In this document: positions 17,891 through 26,217 of the stretch, in pieces
Numbering within the stretch: position 1 is the first letter of the stretch
Layout of the letters: every line of letters starts with the position of its first letter
Origin: Lichenicola sp965198655
GTDB taxonomy: Bacteria > Pseudomonadota > Alphaproteobacteria > Acetobacterales > Acetobacteraceae
NCBI GenBank assembly: GCA_965198655.1
Contig: OZ240668.1
Coordinates: forward strand, 1,426,001 to 1,490,000
Length of the DNA: 64,000 bases
Reading direction: 5' to 3'
Position numbers and translations under genes: made by a program
Notes under the pieces: generated by a model
Told to the model about the DNA's origin: nothing
What the model saw: only the letters and a program-made list of their open reading frames with translations
Database searches by the model: none

Positions 17891-19450
17891 TTAGGCGGGG
17901 GTGAGGCGGCCGTCGATCCGCCGCGGAAGGCGGTACAGGTTGTCGTCGCCGAGCTCCGGCGGCAGCAGGGCGGCCGGCAGGTTCTGGTAGCACACCGGAC
18001 GCAGGAACCGGTCGATCGCCAGCGTGCCGACCGAGGTGAACCGCCCGTCTGTGGTGGCCGGATACGGGCCGCCATGCACCATGGCGTGGCTCACCTCGAC
18101 GCCGGTCGGCCAGCCATTGGCCAGGATGCGGCCGCAGCGCCGCTCCAGCACCGGCAGCAACCGGGCGGCGAACGCGGTGTCGCGGTCGGTCAGGTGCAGC
18201 GTCGCGGTGAGCTGGCCCTCGATGCGCGCCGCGAGGTCGAGCACCGTCCCCTCGTCGTCGCAGGCGACTACCAGGCCGCTCGCGCCGAACACCTCGTCCG
18301 CCAGCGACGGCTCGTCGCGGTAGCGGGCAGCGTCGGTAACGAACAGCGCCGCGCGGCACTGGTTCTCGCCCTCGCCGAACCGGCCGCTGGCGACAAGGCC
18401 GACGCCGCCGACGGCATGCCGCTCTCCCACCGCGCGGTCATAGGCGGCGTGGATGCCGGGCGTCAGCATGGTGGCGGACGGGGCGTTGCCGAGCGTCGCG
18501 GCGGCGCGCGCCAGGAAGCGGTCGAGCGCCGGCCCCTTCACCGCGACCAGCAGGCCGGGATTGGTGCAGAACTGGCCGGCACCCAGGGTCAGCGAGCCGA
18601 CGAACGCGTCCGCCAGCGCGTCGGCGCCGGTGGACAGGGCGTCCGGGCACAGGAACACCGGGTTGACGCTGCTCATCTCGGCGAACACCGGGATCGGCAC
18701 CGGCCGCTCCGACGCGAGCTTCGCCAGGGCCAGCCCGCCGCGCCTGGAGCCGGTGAAGCCGACCGACATGATCCGCGGGTCCCGCACCAGCGCCTCGCCC
18801 AGCAGCAGGTCCGGTCCGGAGATCAGCGAGAACACCCCCTCGGGAAGCCCGGCCTCGCGCACCGCGGCGGCGATGGCGGCACCCGCGAGCGTGCTGGTGC
18901 CGGGATGCGCCGGATGGCCGCGCACCACCACCGGGCAGCCGGCGGCCAGCGCCGAGGCGGTGTCGCCGCCGGCGACGGAGAACGCCAGCGGGAAGTTGCT
19001 GGCGCCGAACACCGCGACCGGGCCGACGGGGATGCGGCGCAGGCGTAGGTCCGGGCGCGGCAGCGGCGCCCGGTCGGGCAGGGCGGGATCGAGCCGCACG
19101 CCGAGCCAGTCCCCGTCGCGCACCACGGCGGCGAATAGACGCAGCTGGCCGGTGGTCCGCGCCAGCTCGCCGGTGATCCGCGCCTCCGGCAGTCCGGATT
19201 CCAGCGCGGCGGTGGCGATCAGCTCCGGCCCGCGTGCGCCGAGTGCCGCGGCGATCCCGTCCAGGAAGCGGGCGCGGGCCTCCGGCATGGTGGCGCGATA
19301 GGCGTCGAACGCCGCCTCCGCCCGCGCCGCCGCCGCGGCGACCGAGCCGGCATCGTCCACCGGCAGCTCCGGACCGACCGGCTGGCCGGTGCGCGGGTCG
19401 AGGCCGCGGAACCCTGTCGCGCCGGGTCCGCCGGTGGGGTGTGCGGTCAT
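17891..19450 (-). CDS. Aldehyde dehydrogenase (NADP+), alpha-ketoglutarate semialdehyde dehydrogenase type
   Basis: A 519-residue ALDH. It has the Rossmann approach VFGASNFPLAFSVAGGDT, the FTGSRRGG cofactor loop, general base Glu in FAEMSSVNPVF, and the catalytic Cys in LGAGQFCTNPG. This shape (GASNFPLAFS, SSVNP, QFCTNPG) is characteristic of 2,5-dioxovalerate dehydrogenases. It would turn the product of the AraD1-family neighbour into alpha-ketoglutarate, feeding the TCA cycle. I use ATG 19450; an upstream start at 19477 would add 9 residues. It diverges from the GntR regulator 126 bp away, a likely control point. Confidence 0.88.
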   Translation of the reverse strand: MTAHPTGGPGATGFRGLDPRTGQPVGPELPVDDAGSVAAAAARAEAAFDAYRATMPEARARFLDGIAAALGARGPELIATAALESGLPEARITGELARTTGQLRLFAAVVRDGDWLGVRLDPALPDRAPLPRPDLRLRRIPVGPVAVFGASNFPLAFSVAGGDTASALAAGCPVVVRGHPAHPGTSTLAGAAIAAAVREAGLPEGVFSLISGPDLLLGEALVRDPRIMSVGFTGSRRGGLALAKLASERPVPIPVFAEMSSVNPVFLCPDALSTGADALADAFVGSLTLGAGQFCTNPGLLVAVKGPALDRFLARAAATLGNAPSATMLTPGIHAAYDRAVGERHAVGGVGLVASGRFGEGENQCRAALFVTDAARYRDEPSLADEVFGASGLVVACDDEGTVLDLAARIEGQLTATLHLTDRDTAFAARLLPVLERRCGRILANGWPTGVEVSHAMVHGGPYPATTDGRFTSVGTLAIDRFLRPVCYQNLPAALLPPELGDDNLYRLPRRIDGRLTPA

Positions 19451-19576
19451 GCCGTTGCGTCCTTCGTTGCCGGGCAAGGATTCGGCGTTCCGGCACCGCC
19501 TTGCAAGGGCTGGCGCGGCGGCGCCTTTGTGTTGATGATAGGTCGCGCTTGACCAGGAAGGGGATGCCGCCAGTCG

Positions 19577-20374
19577 ATGGGCCGGTCAGGACCACGCCGC
19601 TCCACGCCCGACAGCGACGGCCCCAAGCCGGGCGACAGGCGGCCGGCCAGCAGCCCCCGCCTGCACGACAGCATCGCCCGCTCGATCGGCATCCGCATCG
19701 CCGCCGAGCAGCTCCGCCCCGGCGACCTGCTGTCCGGCGAGATCGAGGCGGCCGAGCAGCTCGCGGTGTCGCGCACCGCGTATCGCGAGGCGGTGCGCAT
19801 CCTGTCCGCCAAGGGCATGGTGGAAAGCCGCACCAAGACCGGCACCCGGGTCAGCCCGCGCAGCCGCTGGCACATCCTGGATCCGGAGGTGATCGGCTGG
19901 TTCCTGGAAACCAAGCCGAGCGAGGCGTTCGTGCGCGACCTGTTCGAGGTGCGGCAGATGGTCGAGCCGCATGCGGCGGCCCTCGCGGCGCAGAACCACA
20001 CCCGTCAGGACATCGACGCCATGGGCGACGCGCTCGGCACCATGGCGCGGCTGCGCCTGGCGACCGAGGAAGGACGGGCGGCGGACCGGGCATTCCACCA
20101 CGCGATCCTGGTCGCAACCGGCAACGAGCTGATCACCGCCTTGTCCAGCAGCGTGGTCGCGGCGATCTGGTGGACCACCGTGTTCAAGCACCGCGCCCAG
20201 CGCCACCCGCGCGACCCGCTGCCCGAGCATCGTGCCGTGTTCGAGGCGATACGGGCGCGGGATGCGGACGGCGCCCGCCAGGCGATGGCCGAGCTGGTGC
20301 GCACCGCGTTCGAGGACATGCAGGCCTCGCTCAGCGGCCGCAACGCCCGGCTGACCCGGCCGACGGCGCGCTGA
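19577..20374 (+). CDS. GntR-family regulator, FadR/FCD subfamily
   Basis: A 265-residue regulator. An N-terminal winged helix-turn-helix (residues about 30-95, with LAVSRTAYREAVRILSAKGMVESRTKTGTRVSP) is followed by an all-helical FCD ligand domain (about 110-240). The FCD metal-site pattern is visible as DLFEVRQMVEPHAA ... DRAFHHAIL ... EHRAVFEAIR. DgoR, which controls galactonate use, belongs to this subfamily. It lies between the divergent semialdehyde dehydrogenase and dgoK, so it probably represses both sides and senses an aldonate or its derivative. Confidence 0.88.
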   Translation: MGRSGPRRSTPDSDGPKPGDRRPASSPRLHDSIARSIGIRIAAEQLRPGDLLSGEIEAAEQLAVSRTAYREAVRILSAKGMVESRTKTGTRVSPRSRWHILDPEVIGWFLETKPSEAFVRDLFEVRQMVEPHAAALAAQNHTRQDIDAMGDALGTMARLRLATEEGRAADRAFHHAILVATGNELITALSSSVVAAIWWTTVFKHRAQRHPRDPLPEHRAVFEAIRARDADGARQAMAELVRTAFEDMQASLSGRNARLTRPTAR

Positions 20375-20454
20375 CCGGCGGTACCGGCACGCCTGGCCGC
20401 CGGCGCTTGCCAGCAGGGGAGGCGGTCGCGCATAACGCCGCGGGAGGACCCGAT

Positions 20455-21420
20455 TTGTCGGACAAGACTGCTCTTCTGGCGCTCGACTGGGGCACCAGCG
20501 CGCTGCGCGCCTGGCGCGTCGCCGCCGACGGCACCGTGCTGGAGCGCAGGCGCGAGCCCTGGGGCATCCTGAGCCTGCCCGAGGGCGGCTACCCGGCCGC
20601 CTTCGACGCCATCACCGCGGGCTGGCGCGCCGATGGCGTGCCCGCGATCGCCTGCGGCATGGTCGGCAGCCGGAAGGGCTGGCAGGAGGTGGACTACCTC
20701 CCCCTGCCGCTCGACCTGCAGCGCCTGGCCGGATCGCTCGCCACCGTGCCGTGCAGCGCGGGCGTGCTGCATCTCGTGCCTGGGCTGCTCGACGCCGCAC
20801 GGCCGGACGTGATCCGCGGCGAGGAGACCGAGGCGGTCGGCGTGCTGGACGCGCTCGGCTCCCCGGACGGCGAGATCCTGCTGGTGATGCCGGGCACGCA
20901 CAGCAAGTGGGTGCGCGTGTCGAACCAGGTGATCGCCTCGTTTGCCACCTTCATGACCGGCGAGCTGTTCGCGCTGCTGACCCGGCACTCGATCCTGGGG
21001 CAGGGGATCCCACCGGCCGGGGAGGCGGCGGAGAACCCGTCCGCGCGCGACGACGCGTTCCGCGACGGCGTTCGCGCTGCCGCCGCCGACGGGCTCGCCG
21101 GCCGGCTGTTCTCGACCCGGGCGCTGATGCTCACCGGCCGGCTCCTGCCGGCGCTGGTGCCGGACTACCTGTCCGGGCTGCTGATCGGCGAGGAGCTGCT
21201 TCGCGGGGGAGAGCTGCTTCGCCCCGGCGAGGCCGGACCGGTGCCGGACCGGGTGGTGCTGGTCGGCGACGCGTCGCTGACCCGGCGCTACGCGCTGGCG
21301 TTCCAGTTCCTCGGCCGGCTGGTGCCGGTCGAAGTGGAGGCGGCGTCGGTGCGTGGCCTTTATCGCATCGCCACCGCCGCCGGGCTCGTCGCACCGCCCG
21401 CAGGAGACGCTCCATGCTGA
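20455..21420 (+). CDS. dgoK: 2-dehydro-3-deoxygalactonokinase
   Basis: A 321-residue DgoK-type sugar-acid kinase. The N-terminal phosphate loop LALDWGTSALRAW, GMVGSRKGWQEV and the central MPGTHSKWVRV block are diagnostic. It phosphorylates KDGal at C6. The start is TTG 20455, with GGAGG 7 nt upstream and the fold beginning at once; there is no ATG nearby. Its last 7 bases overlap dgoA. The order GntR-dgoK-dgoA-dehydrogenase matches De Ley-Doudoroff galactose/galactonate clusters. Confidence 0.92.
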   Translation: MSDKTALLALDWGTSALRAWRVAADGTVLERRREPWGILSLPEGGYPAAFDAITAGWRADGVPAIACGMVGSRKGWQEVDYLPLPLDLQRLAGSLATVPCSAGVLHLVPGLLDAARPDVIRGEETEAVGVLDALGSPDGEILLVMPGTHSKWVRVSNQVIASFATFMTGELFALLTRHSILGQGIPPAGEAAENPSARDDAFRDGVRAAAADGLAGRLFSTRALMLTGRLLPALVPDYLSGLLIGEELLRGGELLRPGEAGPVPDRVVLVGDASLTRRYALAFQFLGRLVPVEVEAASVRGLYRIATAAGLVAPPAGDAPC

Positions 21421-22046
21421 CCGACTACCTGTCCCAGTCGCCGTTCGTCGCCATCCTGCGCGGGCTGTCGCCGGCGGAGGCAATCCCGGTGGCGGCCGCC
21501 CTGGTGGGAGCCGGGATGCGGGTGATCGAGGTGCCGCTGAACTCGCCCGACCCGCTGCGCAGCATCCGCCTGCTGGCCGATCGCTACGGCGAGACCTGCC
21601 TGATCGGCGCCGGCACGGTCACCAGCGTGGACGCGGTGCGGGCGGTGCACGAGGCGGGTGGCCGGGTGTTGGTGATGCCCCATGCCGACACCGCGGTGAT
21701 CCGCGCCGCCAAGGCGCTCGGCATGGTGTGCACGCCCGGTATCGTCACGCCGACCGAGGCCTACGCGGCGCTGGACGCGGGTGCCGACGGGCTGAAGCTG
21801 TTCCCGGCCGAGCTGGTCGGGCCGGCGGTGCTGCGCGCGTTCCGGGCGGTGTTCCCGGCCGGCACCCTGTTCATGCCGGTCGGCGGCATCACACCAGACA
21901 ACCTCCAGCCCTTCGTCGCCGCCGGCGCCGCCGGGTTCGGGCTGGGCTCCGGGCTCTACGTGCCGGGGCGCCCGGCCGAGGAGGTCGGCAGGCGGGCCGT
22001 CGCCTATGCCGAGGCCTGGACGCGCGCCAAGGGCACCGCCGCATGA
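21414..22046 (+). CDS. dgoA: 2-dehydro-3-deoxy-6-phosphogalactonate aldolase
   Basis: A 210-residue KDPG/KDPGal aldolase. It has the family opening PFVAILRGLSPAEA, VIEVPLNSPDPL with the active-site Glu, IGAGTVTS, and the Schiff-base lysine in GADGLKLFPAE. A GGI...FVAAGAAGFGLGSGLY segment binds phosphate. It cleaves KDPGal to pyruvate and glyceraldehyde-3-phosphate. It overlaps dgoK at its start and the next dehydrogenase at its stop (ATGA), so it is tightly coupled in the operon. Confidence 0.93.
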   Translation: MLTDYLSQSPFVAILRGLSPAEAIPVAAALVGAGMRVIEVPLNSPDPLRSIRLLADRYGETCLIGAGTVTSVDAVRAVHEAGGRVLVMPHADTAVIRAAKALGMVCTPGIVTPTEAYAALDAGADGLKLFPAELVGPAVLRAFRAVFPAGTLFMPVGGITPDNLQPFVAAGAAGFGLGSGLYVPGRPAEEVGRRAVAYAEAWTRAKGTAA

Positions 22047-22969
22047 GCAAGATCCGGGTCGGCCTGGTCGGCATCGGCGAGATCGCGCGGGTGCAGCACA
22101 TCCCGGTCCTGGCCGCCGATGACGGGTGCCGCCTCACCGCCATGTCCAGCCGCTCGACGCCCGCGGTGCCGGACGGGGTGGCGCTGTTCACGACACAGGA
22201 CGAGATGATCGCCTCCGGGCTGGTCGACGCGGTGGCGATCTGCACCCCGCCGCAGGTGCGCTACGACCTGGCGCGCAGCGCGCTGCGCGCCGGCATGCAC
22301 GTGCTGCTGGAGAAGCCGCCGGCGCAGACCGTGGCCGAGGTGGACGACCTCCGCCGCCTCGCGGGCACCGTCGGACGCACTCTGTTCGCCACCTGGCACT
22401 CGATGTTCTCCAGCGCGGTGGCGCCGGCGCGCCGGATCCTGGCCGAGCGCGGTGCGAGCGCCATGCGCATCCTGTGGCGCGAGGACGTGCACAAGTTCCA
22501 CCCCGGCGTCGACTGGTTCTGGCAGCCGGGCGGGATGGGGGTGTTCGATCCCGGCGTGAACGCCTTGTCCATCGTGGTGGCCTGCCTGCCGGAGCCGATC
22601 TTCGTGCGCGAGGCCCGGTTCCGGGTGATGCCGGGGGCGCACACCCCGATCACCGCCGAGCTCGCCTTCGCCACCCCCACCCGTGCCGACGGGTATTCCG
22701 CCCTGTTCGACTGGAACCACAAGGGCGAGGAGACCTGGTCGATCGACTGGACCCTGTCGGATGGCGGCAGGCTGACGCTACGCGGCGGCGGGCGTTCGCT
22801 GCTGCTCGACGGGCAGACGGTGGTGGACGAGCCGGACCGGGAATATGCCGGCCTGTATCGCCGCTTCGCCGAGCTGATCCGGGACGGCTCCTCGGACGTC
22901 GAGACCCGCCCGCTGCAGCTCGCCGCCGACGCGTTCTCGCTCGCCCGGATCGAGCGGCTAGCGGGATGA
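22043..22969 (+). CDS. Gfo/Idh/MocA-family sugar 1-dehydrogenase (D-galactose/L-arabinose type)
   Basis: A 308-residue two-domain oxidoreductase. The N-terminal Rossmann motif is VGLVGIGEIARVQHIPVL, then CTPPQVRYDLARSAL, and the family lysine in LLEKPPAQT. The C-terminal beta domain holds EDVHKFHPGVDWFWQPGGMGVFDPGVNAL, which resembles galactose and arabinose 1-dehydrogenases. It would oxidise the aldose to aldonolactone as first step, upstream of the dehydratase at 30.5 kb and of dgoK/dgoA. Both ends overlap neighbours by 4 bp. Specificity between galactose and arabinose cannot be told. Confidence 0.88.
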   Translation: MSKIRVGLVGIGEIARVQHIPVLAADDGCRLTAMSSRSTPAVPDGVALFTTQDEMIASGLVDAVAICTPPQVRYDLARSALRAGMHVLLEKPPAQTVAEVDDLRRLAGTVGRTLFATWHSMFSSAVAPARRILAERGASAMRILWREDVHKFHPGVDWFWQPGGMGVFDPGVNALSIVVACLPEPIFVREARFRVMPGAHTPITAELAFATPTRADGYSALFDWNHKGEETWSIDWTLSDGGRLTLRGGGRSLLLDGQTVVDEPDREYAGLYRRFAELIRDGSSDVETRPLQLAADAFSLARIERLAG

Positions 22970-23421
22970 TCGACCTGCGCGATCCGGCCCTGACCGCCGA
23001 GGCGGTGATCCGGGCGCTGGCGCTGCAGCCGCATCCGGAGGGCGGCCACTACCGCGAAACCTGGAGGGACCGGCCGGCGGATGGCGGACGAGGGTCCGGC
23101 ACCGCGATCCACTTCCTGCTTCGCGCCGAGGAGCTCAGCGACTGGCACCGGGTCGATGCGGACGAGCTGTGGATCTGGCAGGCCGGCGCGCAGTTGGTGC
23201 TGACCACCTCGCCGGACGGGCACGACGCGGCGGCGCGCCATCTCGGCCCGGACCTGGGCTTGCGTCAGTCGCCGCACCTGCTGGTGCCGCGCGGCCACTG
23301 GCAGACCGCAGTGTCGCTCGGCGCCTGGACCCTGGCTGCCTGCGTGGTGGCGCCGGCCTTCCGGTTCGAGGGCTTCGAGCTGGCGCCAAAGGACTGGCGG
23401 CCGGTGCCGCGCCGGGGATAG
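22966..23421 (+). CDS. Cupin protein of the DUF985 family
   Basis: A 151-residue cupin. The conserved opening is LQPHPEGGHYRETWR, then HFLL...SDWHRVDADELW with likely metal or substrate histidines, and the closing GFELAPKDW. DUF985 proteins have unknown function but a sugar-epimerase-like fold. Its start overlaps the stop of the sugar dehydrogenase, so it is the last gene of the dgo-type operon. A role in handling a sugar intermediate, such as a lactone or anomer, is plausible but unproved. Confidence 0.85.
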   Translation: MIDLRDPALTAEAVIRALALQPHPEGGHYRETWRDRPADGGRGSGTAIHFLLRAEELSDWHRVDADELWIWQAGAQLVLTTSPDGHDAAARHLGPDLGLRQSPHLLVPRGHWQTAVSLGAWTLAACVVAPAFRFEGFELAPKDWRPVPRRG

Positions 23422-23458
23422 GAGCCGCTTCCGGAGCCGGCGGCGTAAAGGACCGGCG

Positions 23459-24481
23459 TCAGCCCACGCGGCGCCGGCCGAAGACTACACGGCCCAGCAC
23501 CGCCGTCGCGCCGATCGCGGCGGCGGTGACCAGCGGCCGCTTGGTCGCCTTCACGTAGAGGCTCTCGTTGCGCAGCAGGTCCGGCTCGTGCGTGCTGCGC
23601 TCCTGTCCGCCGTAGCCTGCCGCGTGCAGGGCACGCGAGCGGGAGCCGGTCGAGGCCCGCTCGCGCGACTGGTGCGAGGTGTACATGATGCGCTCGAACA
23701 GCTTGTCGGTCAGGCGGGGCGCCATGGCGCCGAGCAGGGCCGCGACCTTGGCCTGTGAGCCGACATACATGTCGCGCTTCGGGTGCGCGGCACACCACAG
23801 GATCGCTTCGGCCACCGCCTCGGGCGGGTAGACCATGCCGTGATGCACCGGCTGCATCGGCATGTAATTGCCGGCATGCTCGTTGTAGGGCGTGTCAATC
23901 CGTCCCGGATGGACCAGCGACACCGACACCGGCAGGCCGTTGTGCTCGATCTCCATGCGCAGCGTGTCGGTGAAGCCGCGCACGGCGAACTTCGCGGAGG
24001 AGTAGGTCCCTTGCACCGGCGTCGCGCGCTGGTCGAAGAAGCTGCCGATGTTGACGATGCTGCCGGCGCCGCCGCGCTCGCGGTAGTGCCGCACCGCCGC
24101 CAGCGCGCCGTGCACGACGCCCCAGTAGGTGGTGTCGAACATGCGGCGCCAGTCCTCCAGCGGCACGTCCCAGGTCTCGCCGAAGATGGAGATGCCGGCG
24201 TCGTTCACCCAGGTGTCGAACCGGCCGAACTCCCGGATCGCGGCGGCGGCGACCTGCCTGACCTCGTCGTCCCTGGCCACGTCGCAGACCACGACGACGG
24301 CGCGTCCGCCGCGCCCCTTGATCTCCTCGGCTACGTCCCGCAGCGCCGTCTCGTTGCGCGCGGCGAGCACCACCGCCGCCCCCTGCGCCGCGGCCATCCG
24401 CGCCGTCACCAGTCCGATGCCGCTGCTGGCTCCGGTGATGACGATCACCTGTCCGGCGAGAGGCTTCAGGGTCGGGTTCAT
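23459..24481 (-). CDS. SDR-family oxidoreductase with C-terminal extension
   Basis: A 340-residue SDR: TGASSGIGLVTAR near residue 18, NDAGIS in place of NNAG, catalytic Ser in GSFFDQRA, YSSAKFA and downstream SLVHPGRIDTP. After the fold (about residue 250) there is an extension with a region like KLFERIMYTSHQS and a final hydrophobic segment (VTAAAIGATAVLGRVVFG) that could anchor the protein to the membrane. This longer SDR form is common in alphaproteobacteria, and its substrate is unknown. The start is ATG 24481. It is convergent with the cupin and not part of an obvious operon. Confidence 0.85.
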   Translation of the reverse strand: MNPTLKPLAGQVIVITGASSGIGLVTARMAAAQGAAVVLAARNETALRDVAEEIKGRGGRAVVVVCDVARDDEVRQVAAAAIREFGRFDTWVNDAGISIFGETWDVPLEDWRRMFDTTYWGVVHGALAAVRHYRERGGAGSIVNIGSFFDQRATPVQGTYSSAKFAVRGFTDTLRMEIEHNGLPVSVSLVHPGRIDTPYNEHAGNYMPMQPVHHGMVYPPEAVAEAILWCAAHPKRDMYVGSQAKVAALLGAMAPRLTDKLFERIMYTSHQSRERASTGSRSRALHAAGYGGQERSTHEPDLLRNESLYVKATKRPLVTAAAIGATAVLGRVVFGRRRVG

Positions 24482-24626
24482 CGCCGCTGCTCCAAGCTGA
24501 TGTCGCGGGCTCCGTGCTTCGGGCTTCGCGCCCCGCAGTGTCACCGCGACCGGGCAACGGGCCGGAACCGGGCCGGTTCGCCGGGTTCGGCGACACGTGA
24601 ACCGGGGCGTGCCGGGCGCTCCGGCG

Positions 24627-25559
24627 TCAGCCGGACGACTGGCCGATGATCCAGCCTTCCCAGCGGTCCGGCGCCGCCGTCGCCGGGGCGGCCGGACGGC
24701 GCCCGTCCACCACCTCCAGCATCCCGAGCAGGCCGATCAGGGCGTCGAATGCGTCCTCGCCGCCGTCCGATGGCCCGAACCCCGCCGCGACCCGGGCGGC
24801 CAGCTCGCGGCCGAACCGCACGCCCCGCCGCGCGGCGTGGTCGGCCAGGCCAACCATCGCCAGGCGCTGGTCCTCCTGCCGCCGCTTGCTCATCCCGGGC
24901 GCGAAGCGGACGCCGACATGGCGATACGCTTCCGCCGGATAGGTTTCCGCCAGCACCGGCGCGCCCGACTGCGCCAACTGTTCCAGGCTGCCGTCGAACG
25001 GCCACAACCGTGCGCCGCGCGCCCGCGCCGGCTGCAGCACGTCGCGCCAGCCGGCGATGGCGGCCTTGCCGACCTGGTTCGCGCCCAGGGTCCAGAACAG
25101 CGGGCACGCAGCCGGACGGGTTGGCGTCGCCCGCTCGCACCGCCGACGCAACGCGTCCATGTGGTCCAGCCCCAGCGCGTCCAGCAGGTGGCGCTACGCT
25201 GCCGCGGCGGACGAGACGCGGGGATAGAACGGCCGCGTCACCGCGATCTGCTCCGCCCGCTCGGCCACGGTGAACACCTCGGCCCACGGGCCTTGGCCGA
25301 ACGCATCCAGGGCGGCCGGGAAATTCTCCAGCCCGGTCATGCGCCCGAACGCGACCGGCAGGCCTATGGGAAAGTCGAAGCCGGCGAGCACGCCGCCGCC
25401 GCGGAACATCCGGTCCAGTAGCGCCGCGCAATCCCCGACCGGAGCCGGCGCCGCGACCTCCCAGCCGGTTTCCGTCCGGCTCGCCTCCGCCAGCCATCGC
25501 CGTCCGGCAGCGATGCTCCAATCGGCGTGCAGCACGGTGCGGAACGAACGGAGCGGCAT
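24627..25559 (-). pseudogene. DUF429-like gene interrupted by an in-frame amber codon
   Basis: Two halves in the same frame encode one protein of about 310 codons. The first (25559-25197) has the acidic RNase-H-like opening LHADWSIAAGRRWLAEA and GFDFPIGLPVAFG. The second (to 24627) has FWTLGANQVGKAAI, LAETYPAEAYRHVG and EDAFDALIGLLGM. A single TAG at 25194-25196 separates SSAAAA from RHLLDALGLD with no frameshift, so a CAG-to-TAG change or sequencing error is likely. An ATG at 25160, 33 nt after the stop, could restart the C-terminal half. Function of the intact family is unknown. Confidence 0.82.
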
Positions 25560-25591
25560 CGGCAGGTTCCGGTGGTGGCGATTGGGAGACC

Positions 25592-26002
25592 CTAGCCGAC
25601 GATGTCGAACCCGCTGGTCGCCACCACCGTGCCATCGACGATCGTCTCGACGGTGTAGTGTCCGACCCCGAGTGCCGCCGCCGGACGAGCGGTTTGCAGC
25701 GTCACCGGCGTGCGCACGAAGCGGATCGACCTGACCGGGGTCTGCGACACCAGTTGCCCTTCCCGGTACCAGCGCCACTGGCAGTCGTGCAGCCCGCCAT
25801 CAACGGTCGGGTCCGGCCAGGTGACGTCGACCAGCATGACCACCCGGTCGTTCAGGTCGAACGTTTGCGCCGGCCGCCGCTTGCCCTGCGACAGGTTGGC
25901 GCCGCTGGTCAGACGCGGTTCGGAGTAGTGCAGCGGTGGCGTGCAGCCCGCACTTAGAAGCAGCACCGTCAGCCCCGCGATGACCCGAACCGCCCGTCGC
26001 AT
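25592..26002 (-). CDS. Putative small lipoprotein
   Basis: A 136-residue protein with a type II signal peptide: MRRAVRVIAGLTVLLLSAGC, lipobox LSAGC with Cys20. The mature part has no recognised domain but looks beta-rich, with a WP...DCQWRWYREGQLVSQTP stretch and a final HYTVETIVDGTVVATSGFDI. That shape suggests an immunoglobulin-like sandwich. It should be anchored to the outer or inner membrane. No operon partner: it is 32 bp from the DUF429 gene start and divergent from yeiH. Confidence 0.8.
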   Translation of the reverse strand: MRRAVRVIAGLTVLLLSAGCTPPLHYSEPRLTSGANLSQGKRRPAQTFDLNDRVVMLVDVTWPDPTVDGGLHDCQWRWYREGQLVSQTPVRSIRFVRTPVTLQTARPAAALGVGHYTVETIVDGTVVATSGFDIVG

Positions 26003-26217
26003 CGGAGATCCCGTTGTTGTTGCGTCGTTTCGGTAGAAGAAGGTACCTCCGGTGTCAACGCGGCAGGAACGGAGCGGCGCAATGAACGGAGCCGGGATGG
26101 AGCACGCTGCAAAGTGTAGATAGAACCACTAAATTCTGTCGCTATTTACGCTATCTCCGCCAATGATTGCCTTGATCCTAGAGTGTGGCATGATCGCGAG
26201 GAGATAGGGATGGCGCA
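26003..26217. promoter_or_regulatory. Divergent intergenic region upstream of yeiH
   Basis: A 215-bp region between the lipoprotein and the exporter. Bases 26115-26165 are clearly AT-richer than the surroundings (CACTAAATTCTGTCGC and following), as expected for a promoter. A GAGGAGAT Shine-Dalgarno at about 26197-26205 precedes the yeiH ATG at 26218. No defined operator could be picked. Confidence 0.5.

Noticed and set aside
26003..26217. Riboswitch upstream of yeiH
   Set aside because: No SAM, cobalamin or other known riboswitch core could be recognised; only an AT-rich promoter-like patch.
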